A stretch of 64,000 bases of DNA from Capra hircus (GCF_001704415.2 NC_030822.1:52817345-52881344); one strand, 5' to 3'; shown: positions 39,293 through 51,503, counted from the first letter of the stretch. Numbers and translations are program-made. The notes: generated from the letters alone by a model not told the origin.

Positions 39293-42200
39293 CTTCAAGG
39301 ACAAGGAGACAGGAGAGCAGAAACTGAGAACCAGTCTTTCCTCTCGGAGAGGGATCCTGACTCCCTGGTAGAGTTATCCCGTTCCCCTTCCCCCCAACCC
39401 TGCAAGCTAACTGCTTTTGTCCCTGCGCCCCCAAGCCGCCCACAGGTCAATCCCAGTTTCCCTTCATGTTCCTCCAACAAATCACTTTGCCTTTTCCAAC
39501 TTCAGTTTTCGTCTGTAAAACAAAGACTAAAGGAGGGAAGGTGGCGTGGGAATATGAACTCTGGAGGGCTGTGCACCTGTGAGTCATTTCTCATCTCTGA
39601 GTCCTCAGGTGTGGAAGGCTGCAGGCTCGCGGGGCTGGGATCAGGACTTCCGTTTGGGGAGTGAATCTGGTTGGGATAAGGAGCTCCAGTTCCGCACAGG
39701 ACGAGGGCACTAAAGCCTGCGTGCGTGCGTGCTCAGTTCCTCAGTTGTGTCCAACTCTTTGTGACCCCATGGACTGTAGCCCATCGGGCTCCTCTGTCCA
39801 TGGGATTTCCCAGGCAAGAATGCTGGAGTAGGCTGCCATTTCCTCCTCCAGGGGGTCTTCCCCACCCAGGGGTGGAACCTGCATCTCCTGTGGCTCCTGC
39901 ATTGGCAGGTGGGTTCTTCACACTGAGCCACCTGGGAAGCCCGGCTAAAGCCCAGGATCCTGCTGAAGGGCTGGATGCTGATATGGGCTGTTGGCTTCCC
40001 CTCACCTTGTCCCCTTCTTCCTGAGTGCCTTCCTTATAACTGAAATTGTTGTGAGAGCCTCTTGCTGTGTCTAATGTGCACCACAAGCTCAGGTATGAAA
40101 TCTCTCTGCTTCACCGATGTCTTGCTAGAGAGCAGGCCTGCTTGAACCCATGTTGATGTAACTTCTACCAATACGCGGCGCTGCCCGGGCTGCCCTGCCT
40201 GCTGCTCCCCGTCACTGCACACTCCTTGCTCTGCGCCCTTCCCACTTAAGAAGCAGAGGGCCCAGAGACAGAGGACAGCGATAGGAGGAAGTAAGGGAGG
40301 CATGGGGGTGGTGGTGGGGTGTGGGGGTGGATACCTGCGGCAGGGGTGATGGTGGTGGGGGGCTGGGGAGAGCTCCAAGTGAAGGGCATGTGCCCACTCC
40401 GTTTCCGGAAGCGCACTCCTCCCCCCCTCCCCCACCTCTGCCAGCACTCAGGTTGTTTACCGAGCAAACCGCAAAGGAAGGCAGGGTGCCTGTTTTCATA
40501 CCTTTCACTCACAGCTGTCCCCCTGCACCTGCTCCTCCTCACTTCCCAGCTCTGTTCTTCCCACCCCCCCGCAACCAGACCCCCCTCCACGGCATTTCAA
40601 AACCACTTATAACCAACTTATGTGGGCTCAAAAAGTCACTTCTAGAAACGATGAACCCCTGGGAGGGAGAAGATGGGAGCAGGGACTCGGCACCCAGTCT
40701 CTGGGTGCCCTCCTTCCTGGAGAGTGAGGGTCCCCCCACAAGCGGGGGTGGCTGCACTGCTAACCAGGACCCCAGCTGGGGGTCATCCTCTCACTCTCAA
40801 TGGTGGGAGGACCCATTCCCCAGCCTGGGTCTTTGCTTCTGGTTCCTGGGGCAGGTGGTTCTGGAAGAAGGGGTTGGGAGGATACATAAGTTTAGCAGCA
40901 GAGCCATAGGCTCGCCCTGACCTCAGCATCCTCTACCAAAGCTCTAGCCCTTCTTCACACTCATGCTCAGGTCTACCGTCTCCCCACAGTCCCATTCCCA
41001 CTAAATTCTCCACTCTTGTCCAGCTCCTACACAGAGGGCAGGATGACTTTTCCAACCCACGAACCTCATTACATCAGTGTCCTGCTTAAAATCTTTTACT
41101 GTTCCCTGTTACCTCTAAGCAGTGATTTTCTTATCTTTTTCTTCCAGTTTCATACTTAAAAAGTTTATTTGGAGTATAGTTGATTTAAAATGTGTTAGTC
41201 TTATTTAATAGCAAAGCAAATTATAAGAAAAAGTCATGTTTGGAACCAAGTTCATCGATAGAAGTTTGGAAGACGCCAACCTCTGTGCATTCACAGAGCA
41301 GACTACAACGCAGCGCTCAAAACCTCATACAGATGAGGTTTATCTGTATGTTCTCTTAGGGAGAGATGTTTACCTTACATCACTCAATTTCAGAACTAAT
41401 TGGAGGGCATCCCATAGAGGATGAGCCCGTGGCTGTCTTTGCAAGTTTTACCAGGGATGGATTTCAGAACTAATTGGACGGCATCCCATAGAGGCTGTCT
41501 TTGCAAGTTTTACCAGGGATGGAGTGGAGGGCAAGGAGAGAGTCTCCTTGAAACCAGGACACCCTTGTCTCATGTAGTGTTCCACATACTAGATTTTGTT
41601 TAAGAATATGCTTCTGCTTTCATTCAAAAGCCATAAGCTTGTAGTGCCAGTGTGCCAAGTCACTTTAGTCATGTCTGACTCTTTGTGACCCTCTGGATGG
41701 TAGCCCGCCAGGCTTCTCTGTCCCTGGGATTCTCCAGGCAAGAATACTGGAGTGGATTGCCGTGCCCTTCTCCAAGGGATCTTCTCGACCCAGGGATGGA
41801 ACCTGTATTGGCAGGCGGGTTCTTTACCGCTAGTGGCAGGTGGGAAGTAGGGTGAGGTCTAAACTCCCCTACAGGACCTTTACATTGTTGCAAAATGTAT
41901 ATTTCCCTGACCTTTCAAACCTTATCTCTTCCTCTTCCTAGCTTTATTCCTCTCTTTCAGGTTCATCATCCTCCTGACTGCCTGCCCCCATCACTCCAAT
42001 ATAGTTCTGTCTCTAAAATTCTTCCTTTTGCTGAGGAGTCCTTTCTTGCAAAAGTTTACCTGTTCCTATGCTTTTCTCAATGCCCCACTCAATCCCATCT
42101 TCCTATGTCCTTCCTAACTCTTCTGTTTGGAATTATTGGGTTGGCTTAAAAGTTTGTTCAGGTTTTTCTGTACTATCTTATGGGAAAAGCTGAACAAACT

Positions 42201-45200
42201 TGTGGGCCATCCCAGTATATTCTCTCTTCTTTTGTCACAAGTGCCTTTATTACAGCACTCAGGGCCGGGATGTCCATGGCCTCAGTACAGGGCGAGCTCC
42301 TGGAGGCAGGCCTTCTGTGTCCGCCTTACAAGGCCATGTATTCTGCACATGCCGGATGGGCTTCAGAGAGTAGTTTCGAAAGAAGACGAGGGACCTTCAT
42401 ATTCCAGGTCTTCAAGGCAGTTCCTCTCTGCCCCAGCAAAGACTCAGACACTCCTCCTTACCCTTCTTCAGGTCTTGCCTCCTTCCAAAGTTCTTGACAG
42501 CCTCAAGCCTATCGAGCTCTCTATCCATACTGGGAGCTATTTTCAACATCGTCATTAAATACAACCCTTTGATTCATCCTGGAATTCAGCAGGAGTTAAG
42601 GAGAAAGCAGTGAGATGAGCTGTCTTCATGCAGAACAAAGCAATGGAGACAGAAGCAGAGGTGCAGGGTTTGGCAGTCAGTGGGACTGGGCAGGACTCCA
42701 TCTACCTCGCGGTGGGAGTCTGGCGGTCCCACTGCCCAGCGGAGGGCTTCAATGCAGCTAGCCTACCTGGCCCAGGACCACTCAAGACCTGCTGGCTAAA
42801 GCATCTAGGTTGATGGGTTAAAATCAACATAGAGAGACGTGTCCCTTGGACCCTAGAGCCCCCATCTCCTGAACCAGGTTTAGAGAAGGATGGCTGGGGT
42901 GGGGGGTTGGAGGGGGCTTCCCAGGTGGCGCTAGTGGTAAAGAATCCACCTGCCAGTGCAGGAGAAGTAAGAGACCTGGATTTGATCCCCTGGAGGAGGG
43001 CATGGCAACCCACTCCAGTATCCTTGCCTGGAGAATCCCATGGACAGAGGAGCCTGGTGGGCTTCAGCCCGTGGGGTCACGCAGAGTCCGACTGAAGCGA
43101 CTTAGCACGCACACATGGTGGTGGGGGAGTTAGAGGAGTTGGGGGACTGTCTCTCCCTTCTTGCCGAGAGGCAACCGCTCAGGCAGAGAGGAGAAGATGG
43201 AGGAAGCTGGTTTGAGGAGTACTGAGAGGCTGCGATACCGCTCAGCAGGAGGTGTCAAACAGACGGTTTTGGGGGCCCGGGAGTGGCACGTGTTAAACCA
43301 TTTCCCACAGCCAGGGGATCCGGCACCCTCACCCTTCCCCGAATCATGGAGAGAGGTAATCGGACAAGGCTGACTCTGGCCCAGCGGGAAATCAGAAATC
43401 GGGAATCCTGAAGGTCATGGGAACGAGGCACGGAAGGGCCCCTCAAGATTCACACCCAGAGGGAGTTCATTGTGGATATATGGCCTCATTCTTTCCTATG
43501 ACAAGTTTCAGGAACCCACAGCCCTCAGGCGCACACCCTCTGACAGCAGTGTGTACCCTGAATAGCCTCAGACATGTGCCAGGTGGGGCCATGACAGCAA
43601 GTAGCAAGAGCAGGTACCCAGTGGATAGCAGCCTAACAAAGGCTGGGGACCAGGCCTCAAAGGAGGCAAGAAAACACAGTGACGGGGACGACGCTGAGCA
43701 AAGAGCCAGGAATCTAGGTAGAAAATTGCTACGACCACTGGGGAGGGGCAGGACTGGGGGCTAGAACATTCTGTGTCCTGGTATTGAGGCGCCAGGAGAA
43801 GGGAGGATGGGACTGCAGCGCTTGGGTTGCAGACTTGCCTGGTGGTCCAGTGGTTAAGCATCCACCTGCCAGTGCAGGGACATGGGTTCAATCTCTGGTC
43901 CCGGAAGATCCCACAGGCTGCAGGGCAATTAAACCCGTGGGCCACAACTACTGAGCCCACGGGCCGCAACTACTGAAGCTCAAGGGCACTGGAGCCCGTG
44001 CTCTGCAGTAAGAGAAGCCACAGCAATGAGAAGTCCTCACACCTCAACTATAGAGTAGCCCCCACTTACTGCAACTAGAGAAAGCCCAGGCAGCAGTGAA
44101 GACCCAGCACAATAAAAAATGAGTCAATACAAAAATTTTTTTAAATGCTTGGGATTGCAAATGTTACTCTTCCTCCCCAGCTCCCTTCTTTCCTTCCTCT
44201 GGATCCCCTGTAGGACCCAGGCCTCTCCCTGGATAATTAAGGCCCCCAGGCCCCATCTGACTTCTTTACATAATGAGGCTACCTTGCTGCCCTGCCCTGG
44301 CCTGTGTGAAGCTCACAAACGTTTGCTGACGGGTCTCTGTGTCAGCAGGTGGGCAGGGGAGTGTCTCAGACCCTCCCCAGGGGTCTGCCCTGGATCCTTT
44401 CCTTGTTTTCACTCTCAGTCCTGTCCTGGGTGACATTTTCAGATGATGCAGAATTCTCTACAACCCAGAACTACAGGCCCAAACTGACCAGATGGAATTG
44501 ATCAGGAAAAATGTAGAGACCGAGATGGGGTTTCAAACTTTACCTCTTCAGGGACAGATGAGGGAAGACCTGACTTAACTGTTTATGAGAAAAAAGACCC
44601 GAGAGTTTGTTGACAGCAAGCTTCAGATGAGTCAACAGAGTGACGTGGCTGCCAAGAGGGCTCTGTTACCTTATCTAGGTGAACAGAAACCTGTAGGTGG
44701 GCAGCCGCCACCAACCCAGTTCCTTTGGGCTGGTCCAGGGTGACCAGTGGTTAAGGGGTCCAGAAATCCCCACCCTGGGAGGAAGCTTCCAGATTGTTGG
44801 CTGTGGCATCCAGGGAAGAGAAGACTTGAGTCAAAGAGCCGGCTCCTTCAAGGACTGTAAAGAGCCCCCGTGGCGAGAGGGTAGGGTGACTTATTGTGTG
44901 AGGTTCTAGAGGGTAGATCAGGAGGAACGGGCTGAGGTTGGGGTCAAGGGTGTTTCAGTCAGAGGAGAAAGAAACTTCTAACAGGTTCTAGCTATCCAAC
45001 AATGAGTTGGGGCACTTGGGAGGAAGAGGAATATTTGAGGCCAAGTGTGTGGAAGGCATTCCTGCCCTGGAAAGGAAGCTGGGCGCTGCTCTCAGATGCG
45101 CCTTGCTCACAGCTCCCAGACGCTCCACATCTTGGGCTGTCATGCCCTGCCCTGAGCTGGTTCTCAGCCTTATCTTCACATGCTTGGGAGCCATTGCTTC

Positions 45201-48200
45201 TCCAGGTTGTCTGTCCTTCAGGGAGGGAATGGCTCAGCCTAACTTTGCTTCTCAGCCCCCAGGAAGGGGGCAGGGCTGCTGAGGGCTTGGCTCATCCAGG
45301 CCCAAGCCCAGGGCTCCAGGGGCCTGAGTCATACAGACTGCAAGAGGCGCGGGGAGCACACACAGGCTCCATCTCCTTTTATGTCCCTGGCTGGACATTC
45401 CCAATCCAGAGTCGGGAGCCGTGATCAGGGCCAGCCAGGGTGTCTCTTATTCTGGCATTCAGTGGCTTGAGGGATGCCGGGGGTGGCGGAGGGGGGTGTC
45501 TTGAGGAAGGAGGCTGGGCTGAGGGGCAAGGGTGGAGGTCTGCACCCCCTCTTCCTTTAGAGGGCCCACACTCCCTAAAGACCATCTGAGACTCTGGCTT
45601 GCCATTCGTCACATCTCACCCCCTTTCCCCACCCCCAGCCTTCAGGAGTGACCTGCCAGGCTACTCTTCCATCTCCACCCGAGGGTTTTGGCCATGAGGA
45701 ACAAGACACTACTCTGGGTGTGGTTCTGGGTGGAGACTTTAAGCTACCCCTACCTCTGCACTGAGTCTCTAGGCTTCAGTGGGTCCCCCTTGGTACCACA
45801 AATCAATTACACTTTGGGGACAGAGCCACACTGTCCAAGGGACAGGTGGACATGTCACTTGGGTGTGTATGATACCACAGCCCCAGTTAGTACTGACTGG
45901 AAACATTTTGTCCCATCCTCCTGAAAGAAGACTCATTCTTATGTCCTGATTGTCAGCGCGAGTTCAGGGCCGTTTTTTCAGCCAGTCTGCCAGAGGAGTG
46001 GATCAGCCACAGTCTGCTTTGTCACTGAAGGTGAGAATTCCTGATGGAGACTGTGGTCTGTGTGCCTGAGTCCACACCGACCCCTCCCCAGGCAGGCCCT
46101 GGGTCTCCCCCTTATCGGACCCTACCAATCACCCCTAGGCGGGGCCCCTTCCCCTGGGGTTCCTCTGGGAATTTCTGATTGGTTTGGGAGGGGGGTGAGC
46201 CTCCCCTCCCCCAAGGTAAACCCCAGAAACAGCCTGAGCTGGTTTTGGTTCCTCTTCTTGACACCTCCTTGATGAAATGGGACAGTGAGTGTGAACGGCC
46301 TTTGCATCCTGTGATGCTCTGATCACGCTGAAGTCATAGTTTGTGGGGGTCATCCCTGGGGAGGGGTCGGGGAATCCAGGCCCTGGGGCTGGGCCAGACT
46401 CCCCCTACTCTTTGGCTGGTGTGCAGGGTGGGGCTGGAGATGCAGCTTATGACCGGCCCCTGGAGGTGCCTCAGGTCCTAGTTCTGTCTAGAGGAGGCTC
46501 CATGCTTTCAGGTCCAGCATCCTGTGGACAGAGGCTTTTCCTGGTCTGCCTAGATCTGCCTTCCCAGCAGGATGGGTCCCTGGGTGTGCCCACCCCAGGG
46601 ACCTGGCTACTTGTTTCTGGCACCTAGCCACCTAGATGTCTTCCGTTTGGATCCTCCATTCATGGCAATTAGCAATCCATCTCAAGAAAATGGACATTTA
46701 AAACAGCTGATAGATGTTTAAAATAGATGCAAGAAGAGGGAGGTAAGACAGGATGGCCAACACTTGGCTTATGGCCAAGAGACCCCCAGCAGAATAGCAG
46801 GAATCAGCACACACTTGGTGAGAATCTGGTGCATGCAAACCTCTTCTGTCGCCCTGCTGTCCCAGGGCCCCTGTGCGGGGAGACGATGTGGGGGAGGCTG
46901 TCGAAACTGCTCGAGGTCCTGCTGTGAGGGGGTGGGGGTAGAGAGAGGGTCTGTGCTTCTGAGGAGACAATAGCCCTAAGAGAGAATATATAGGAGGTGA
47001 GCATAGGTGGGATGAAGCAGTAAGAGCTGGCTAAAGACGAGTCCAGGGCCTGGGCGGTCCTGGGATTCCTGGCTCCTGGCCTGACTCTGATGCGGATGGG
47101 GTGGTTCAGGCCCACTGGGTTCCCTGGCCTGAGACCACCCAATTGAGGTAAGACATGAAGTGAGTCATCAGTTTCTCTCCCTGGCCTGTGGGTTTTCTTT
47201 GGTATGTGGGACGTGCCCCACTGTCCCCCTGCCCCCTGCTACCACCTGTCTCTAGTAGGTCACGCAGTGGAGTGAGGCGTGCTGTTAGGGGAACTCTTGA
47301 GGTTTCTCAGAAGCCAGAACCAGCCAGGTCTTGAGTTGGTTACTGTGATATCCAACTGGGTCAGGGCTCGTGGTCAGCTTGAAGCTGCAGGCAAAGGAAG
47401 ATGCCCTGTAACCTAATCAGGGAAGGCCAGGGGCCAGGGCTGGGGGCCAGGGCGAGAGCACGTTGCCTTGTCAGGGCTGTGGGGTTTTAGCCTGATTGGA
47501 CTCAGGGCCAGCTTTATGGGCGTGCTACCAGGACAGTCACGCAGCACCCAGCGCTTAGAAGAGCCCCATGCTTGGCGTGGTGCTCTGTTGTTGCTGTCTT
47601 GAAATTCTTAATAGGATCCCTACACATCTAGGTTGCATCAGGTCCCTTAATAGGAGACCTACATGTTTGGGTTGCATCGGGTCCCACAAATTAAGCAGCA
47701 GGTCTGATCAGACTGATGGTACTGACTCTGCTTTTATCTGGGGGTTAGGATCTGAGAAGCCAGACTTTGGGTAATTAGCCTTCCCCCCACCTCCCCATGT
47801 TCTACGTATACTTCCAAGTCTTGAGGTCTAGGCGAGTGAGAGGCAGAACTTTCCAAGCAAGTGTGGGAACGTGGTTGATGGAGTATAGACTCCAGTCAGG
47901 GGAGCGAGAGGAGTCAGGGATCATCTCAGGGTGAGTTTAGGGCCAGGAGAGCTGGTGGGTAGAGGAGCAAGGGTTTGGACCTTTCATGATCCAGTCCAGA
48001 CTGAGTGAGAAATTCTTCCCCTAGAAGTATCTTTGGCCATGGGGGAAAGGGAGAAAAGGCCACAAGGAAGTTTCCAAAAGATCCTTACAAACCATCCTCT
48101 ACTGCCCTCACACAGGTGCCTCCAGTCTCTGGTTGAGTGATCCCCTACATACATCTTTCGGGGACCCAGTGATGACCAAGCCAACTGGGTTCCTCTGCTT

Positions 48201-49043
48201 CACAGGACAGGCATGGTTGGGTGGCAGAGAGTGATGCTGGGGACTGTATTTTTCAGCCCACCCAAGAATACCTTGTTTCTAGAGAGCCCAGTCTTCAAAG
48301 GGAGACCACAACATATTCTAAGACATTTCTAGGATTAACACAAGATTCTTCCATGCACTTGATATTACCTCAGCACCACCTGCCCCAGCCCACTGGGGTC
48401 TTCTCCCTTGCCAACCATCTCCTCGGTTTAAGCACATAATCCTTGTCTACAAGCTTCCAGTGAGTCATTTTGACTTCGTGGCTAGCCCATAAGCTATTTA
48501 AGGGCCAACACCAGGTTCTCAACTTCTCTCCCCAAGAGAGAGTGTCGTGCCCCAAAGACAGTCATATAGCAAGAGATGAGTAAATATACACTGATCGGTC
48601 AGCTAGTAGTGCCAGCCTCTGGACATGAAGAAAAGCTCCAGTGTGCTTTCCCACGTACCCCTTATTCCAGCCCTAGGAGATGAGGAGAGGAGATCCTATT
48701 GAAGAGTTGAGAGGCAGAGTGACCTGTTCTAGGTCCCAGAACACATCAGGGAGGATGCAGGACCTAAACCCATCCTTCCAGTCCCCTCTAAATAAAGGAT
48801 GTCTATGTAAGGCATCAGCTCTATTTATCTGCTACATCCATGGAATGAGAAATCAAACCTTAAAAGTCAGAGGCCAGGGAACCTGTCTAGAGCCTGCCGA
48901 TCTGCTGTAGGAAGGGACTATCCTGTCTTCCCTTGGGCCCCGGGCCCAGGATATTTCGAATTCCTGGGCAAGCTGTCTGTACTTACCAGGTCCTCCAGGT
49001 TGTAGTTCATGAGGTCCATGTCCAGAGTGAGGGGGTAGTTCAT
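38225..49043 (-). CDS. CXCR5: C-X-C chemokine receptor type 5 (whole spliced gene)
   Basis: Two coding exons (49043-48987 and 39292-38225) join in phase 0 into 374 residues; the human protein has 372. Known role: class A G-protein-coupled receptor for CXCL13 in the plasma membrane of mature B cells and follicular helper T cells, guiding them into lymphoid follicles. Seen: acidic, Tyr/Asn-containing N-terminus with a sequon at N27 (NDS); Cys40; TM1 with GN at 70-71; the Cys124 and Cys204 pair for the extracellular disulphide; DRY at 148-150; a second sequon NDS at 198; CWSP at 273-276 in TM6; NPMLY at 320-324 in TM7; a serine-rich tail ending SESENATSLTTF. All seven membrane segments lie in exon 2. 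No frameshift or missing key residue. Confidence 0.97.
39718..39942 (-). repeat. Bov-tA type SINE
   Basis: An inverted element: 'gtgtccaactctttgtgacc', 'aagaatgctggagtaggctg', head 'gagccacctgggaagccc'. Confidence 0.92.
41146..41202 (-). mobile_element. L1 3'-end fragment
   Basis: 'agtttatttggagtatagtt' followed by 'gatttaaaatgtgttagt' matches the same bovine L1 tail as the copy at 56.2 kb. Very short and diverged. Confidence 0.5.
41387..41522. repeat. Tandem duplication, 74 bp and 62 bp copies
   Basis: Copy 1 (41387-41460) and copy 2 (41461-41522) both run 'atttcagaactaattgga' to 'taccagggatgg'. They differ by one substitution and a 12-bp block ('atgagcccgtgg') present only in copy 1. The copies abut exactly, so the event looks recent. 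Confidence 0.93.
41650..41837 (-). repeat. Bov-tA type SINE
   Basis: An inverted element with 'agtcatgtctgactctttgt', 'aagaatactggagtggattg' and 'ggttctttaccgctagtg'. Confidence 0.9.
42134..42217. mobile_element. Mariner-derived MITE (imperfect palindrome)
   Basis: An 84-bp imperfect hairpin. The left arm 'ttgggttggcttaaaagttt' with 'gttcaggtttttc' pairs with the right arm 'gaaaagctgaacaaacttgt' with 'gggccatcccagta'. It is bounded by TA dinucleotides, as for mariner insertions, and matches the bovine 'ttgggttggccaaaaagttc' MITE family with several substitutions. Confidence 0.8.
42913..43116 (+). repeat. Bov-tA type SINE
   Basis: Head 'gggggcttcccaggtggcgc', 'actccagtatccttgcctgg', tail 'agcgacttagcacgcacaca'. 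Confidence 0.93.
43829..44145 (+). repeat. CHR-type SINE, long form
   Basis: Head 'gacttgcctggtggtccagt', 'gatcccacaggctgcagggc', 'gccgcaactactgaagctc', A-rich tail at 44110-44145. Confidence 0.9.
47607..47684. repeat. 39-bp tandem duplication
   Basis: Two abutting 39-bp copies, 47607-47645 and 47646-47684. Both start 'cttaatagga' and share 'ggttgcatc' near the end. They differ at about seven positions. Confidence 0.85.
48987..49043 (-). CDS. CXCR5: CXCR5 exon 1 coding part (19 codons)
   Basis: On the minus strand the ATG at 49043 opens MNYPLTLDMDLMNYNLEDL, followed directly by the donor GTAAGT (48986-48981). The human exon encodes MNYPLTLEMDLENLEDL (from memory), so this version has two extra residues around a second 'MNY'. 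The frame joins exon 2 exactly. The exon is too short to be found as a long open frame. Confidence 0.93.
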
Positions 49044-49150
49044 GGTTGTAGCAGTATGTCAGCCGACTGGCCGCTGTCTGATTTTGAGAGCTTCTCCGCT
49101 CGGTGCGTATAGCGAGGTGGCAGCCGTCAGCTGCAAATTTAAACAAATGA
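49044..49150 (-). promoter_or_regulatory. CXCR5: CXCR5 5' UTR and proximal promoter region
   Basis: Immediately upstream of the CXCR5 ATG on the minus strand. A TTTAAATTTG stretch at about 49143-49134 could serve as a weak TATA-like element. A T-run at 49209-49225 lies further upstream. Transcription start and regulator sites are not determined. Confidence 0.35.
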
Positions 49151-50690
49151 ACTGCGCGCTGTCTCCTGGGGCTGCGTAGGGCCCAAGGCCTGTCTCACAA
49201 CTCATCACTTTTTTTTTTTTTTTTCCACTGGGTCTTTTCTGTTTTTTTGAAGAAAAAGGGAAAATCCCCACAGCATCAGTGCTAGTCAAGCATTTCAGCT
49301 TCTTTCCTGGCAATAGTTATCTCAGGTGGGGCTTATGACCGGTCTGAAGGCTGCCCCTCACTTCTCATCCCTATATCTCCACCAGCCTCCCAACAGGGAG
49401 TTAGTTACGCCTTGTAATGAAAACCACCACACCGGTTGGTCGGGGGTGCTTCGTGGGAAACTCCACGTAGAAAGGGAACAGGAGGAGGCGAGCTCTTGCA
49501 GGCCCCCTCCTCCAAGCTGCATCCCAGCCCTAATCTTTCTCACCACTATGGCAACCCAGCCTCCAGTGTGCCTGGGACCGAAAGTCCCTGGTCCTGGGAA
49601 ACCCCTCAGTCCAAGGCAGACTAGGACACCCTATTTGCCATCATCCTTTTGTCCAGGCAGGGGCAAAACCCCTTTCCTTTCCAGCTCAGTTCAAAAGAGA
49701 TAGGTTAGAAATTTTCAAAGGGAACAACACTAAAATATTACTGGCAGACAAAAATGAAATTACCCAAATCACCAAGCGCAAAAACAGCCACAGAAGAGTC
49801 ATTTTCTTACTCAAAAATAATGATGTTCCAGCTATAAATGAACTTGGTTGGCACATAAATGATAACTGTCATAGACTTCCCAGCTAGAGTAGACTTGTAC
49901 ACAGGAGGACCCTGATGCTCGGAGAGGCAGAGTGACTTCCTTAGGACCTACAGGTAACCGGTGGCAGAGCTACAACTTGAAGCCCAGGCTTCCTGACTCC
50001 ATATTCAGTATTTTCTCTAATGTACCAGGCTCCTGCTCTTACAGTCTTGTCAGAACCCTTTTCCTTTCCTTCAACTCTGCCCTGAGTTGAAGGGCAGTTG
50101 AAGGGTTCTGTGGATCCCTACCTTTAAGAAGCTCCTTTGTAGACATGGATCAACTTCTCCTCCAAGGCTCACCTCTGTGCTTTTTCTTCCAGGAAAGGTC
50201 CACAATGATACAGAATCAGTGAGAACACACACAGAGGCACCTACACATGACGTGCTCTTTCTGGCCCCACCTCGTCCTCCCCTTCCAGCCAAATTGCCAT
50301 TTGCTGGGATTCTGCTTGTTCTAGTGCCCTCCTTCGCTTTTTCTTCCATGTTCATCTTCCCCTTTTCTGTCCCCCACACCATCCCCAACAGATACATCTT
50401 TCTTGGAATTCAACAACCTGAGGAGTTTTCAGCCTCTCTATTTAATGTTGAAGTCTTTCTTTCCTCAATCTCCATTCAGTGCCTTCAGTAACAGCTTTTG
50501 AAAGAGGAAGAATTTCAGGACAAGGGGCCAGAGTTCCTCTTCTGCATTTCCGTTCCTGAAACCATTACAAGGAGGTTGCTCTGGTGTTCCTTGGGTACTC
50601 GTCATTCTTCCAGCCCCCCATCCCAATATCTCTATCCCTCCAGGCCATTGATATATTCCATTTAGCTTGTGCTACTCTAAGGAAACTGAT
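49150..50690. other. Intergenic upstream of CXCR5, nothing firm
   Basis: A T-run at 49209-49225 and a MIR-like patch at about 49890-50010 ('gatgctcggagaggcagagt'). No gene seen. Confidence 0.45.
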
Positions 50691-50692
50691 CA

Positions 50693-50907
50693 GAATCTCC
50701 CTGGTGGCTCAGTTGGTAAAGAATCTGCCTGCAGAGTGGGAGACCCATTTCAATCCCTGGGCCAGGGAAGATCCGCTGCAGAAGGAATTGGCAACCTACT
50801 CCAGTATTCTTGCTTGGAGAATCCCATGGTCACAGGAGACTGGTGGGCTACAGTCCATGGGGTTGCAAAGAGTCAGACACAACTGAGAGACTAACACACA
50901 CACATGT
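50693..50907 (+). repeat. Bov-tA type SINE
   Basis: Head 'atctccctggtggctcagtt', 'actccagtattcttgcttgg', tail 'agacacaactgagagactaa' with a short CA run. Confidence 0.92.
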
Positions 50908-51280
50908 ACAGAATCATGTAGGAATAGGAAGGGAATTTGGAAGCGCAAGCATTCCGTTCTCATTCTCCCCTCCCCCACCCCCAGCAAATTCACGTTCCTG
51001 GTCACCCAGTATTAGTCAAACATCAACAAGGGTGAGAAGTTTGGTCCTTTCAAGAGATCATGTTTCAATACAGGATAACATAATCAATCTGTTCTTTGAC
51101 CTCTGTGTGATTTCTGGTTAATGGTCTTGATACAATCTCACTAGGACAAAATACAGGAAGATAAGTTTCCTTGTGCCATACTTACATAACTGCAATTAAA
51201 ATGGCCTTTCTAGGGGGCTCCCATTCCCCTTGACAAAATGCCCAACAAATTTCATTTCAGTGGTTTTAGTCCATCATCTT

Positions 51281-51503
51281 GGGCTTCCCTGTTGGCTCAG
51301 CACTAAAGAATCCACCTGCAAAGCAAGAATTGCAGGAGATGCAGTTTTGATCCCTAGGTCAGGAAGATCCCATGGAGAAGGGCTTGGCAACCCACTCCAG
51401 CATTATTGCCTGGAGAATCCCATGGATGAGGAGCCTGGCGGGCCCCAATCCATAGGGTCACAAAGAGCTGGACACCACTGAAGTGACTTAGTACGTACAC
51501 ACA
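51281..51503 (+). repeat. Bov-tA type SINE
   Basis: Head 'gggcttccctgttggctcag', 'gaatcccatggatgaggagc', tail 'aagtgacttagtacgtacac'. Confidence 0.92.

Larger units (their letters stand above)
39293..48986 (-). other. CXCR5: CXCR5 intron 1
   Basis: A 9,694-bp intron between the two coding exons. It hosts the SINEs, L1 fragment, mariner-like MITE and two small tandem duplications listed separately. Stretches 44.2-47.6 kb and 47.7-48.9 kb hold nothing I can assign. Lymphoid enhancers are expected in this gene but none is identifiable by eye. Confidence 0.7.

Noticed and set aside
39293..39304. CXCR5 start at an upstream in-frame TTG (residues MSLK before YKEL)
   Set aside because: The AG at 39294-39293 is a splice acceptor with a pyrimidine tract, and exon 1 at 48987-49043 gives the orthologous N-terminus with ATG.
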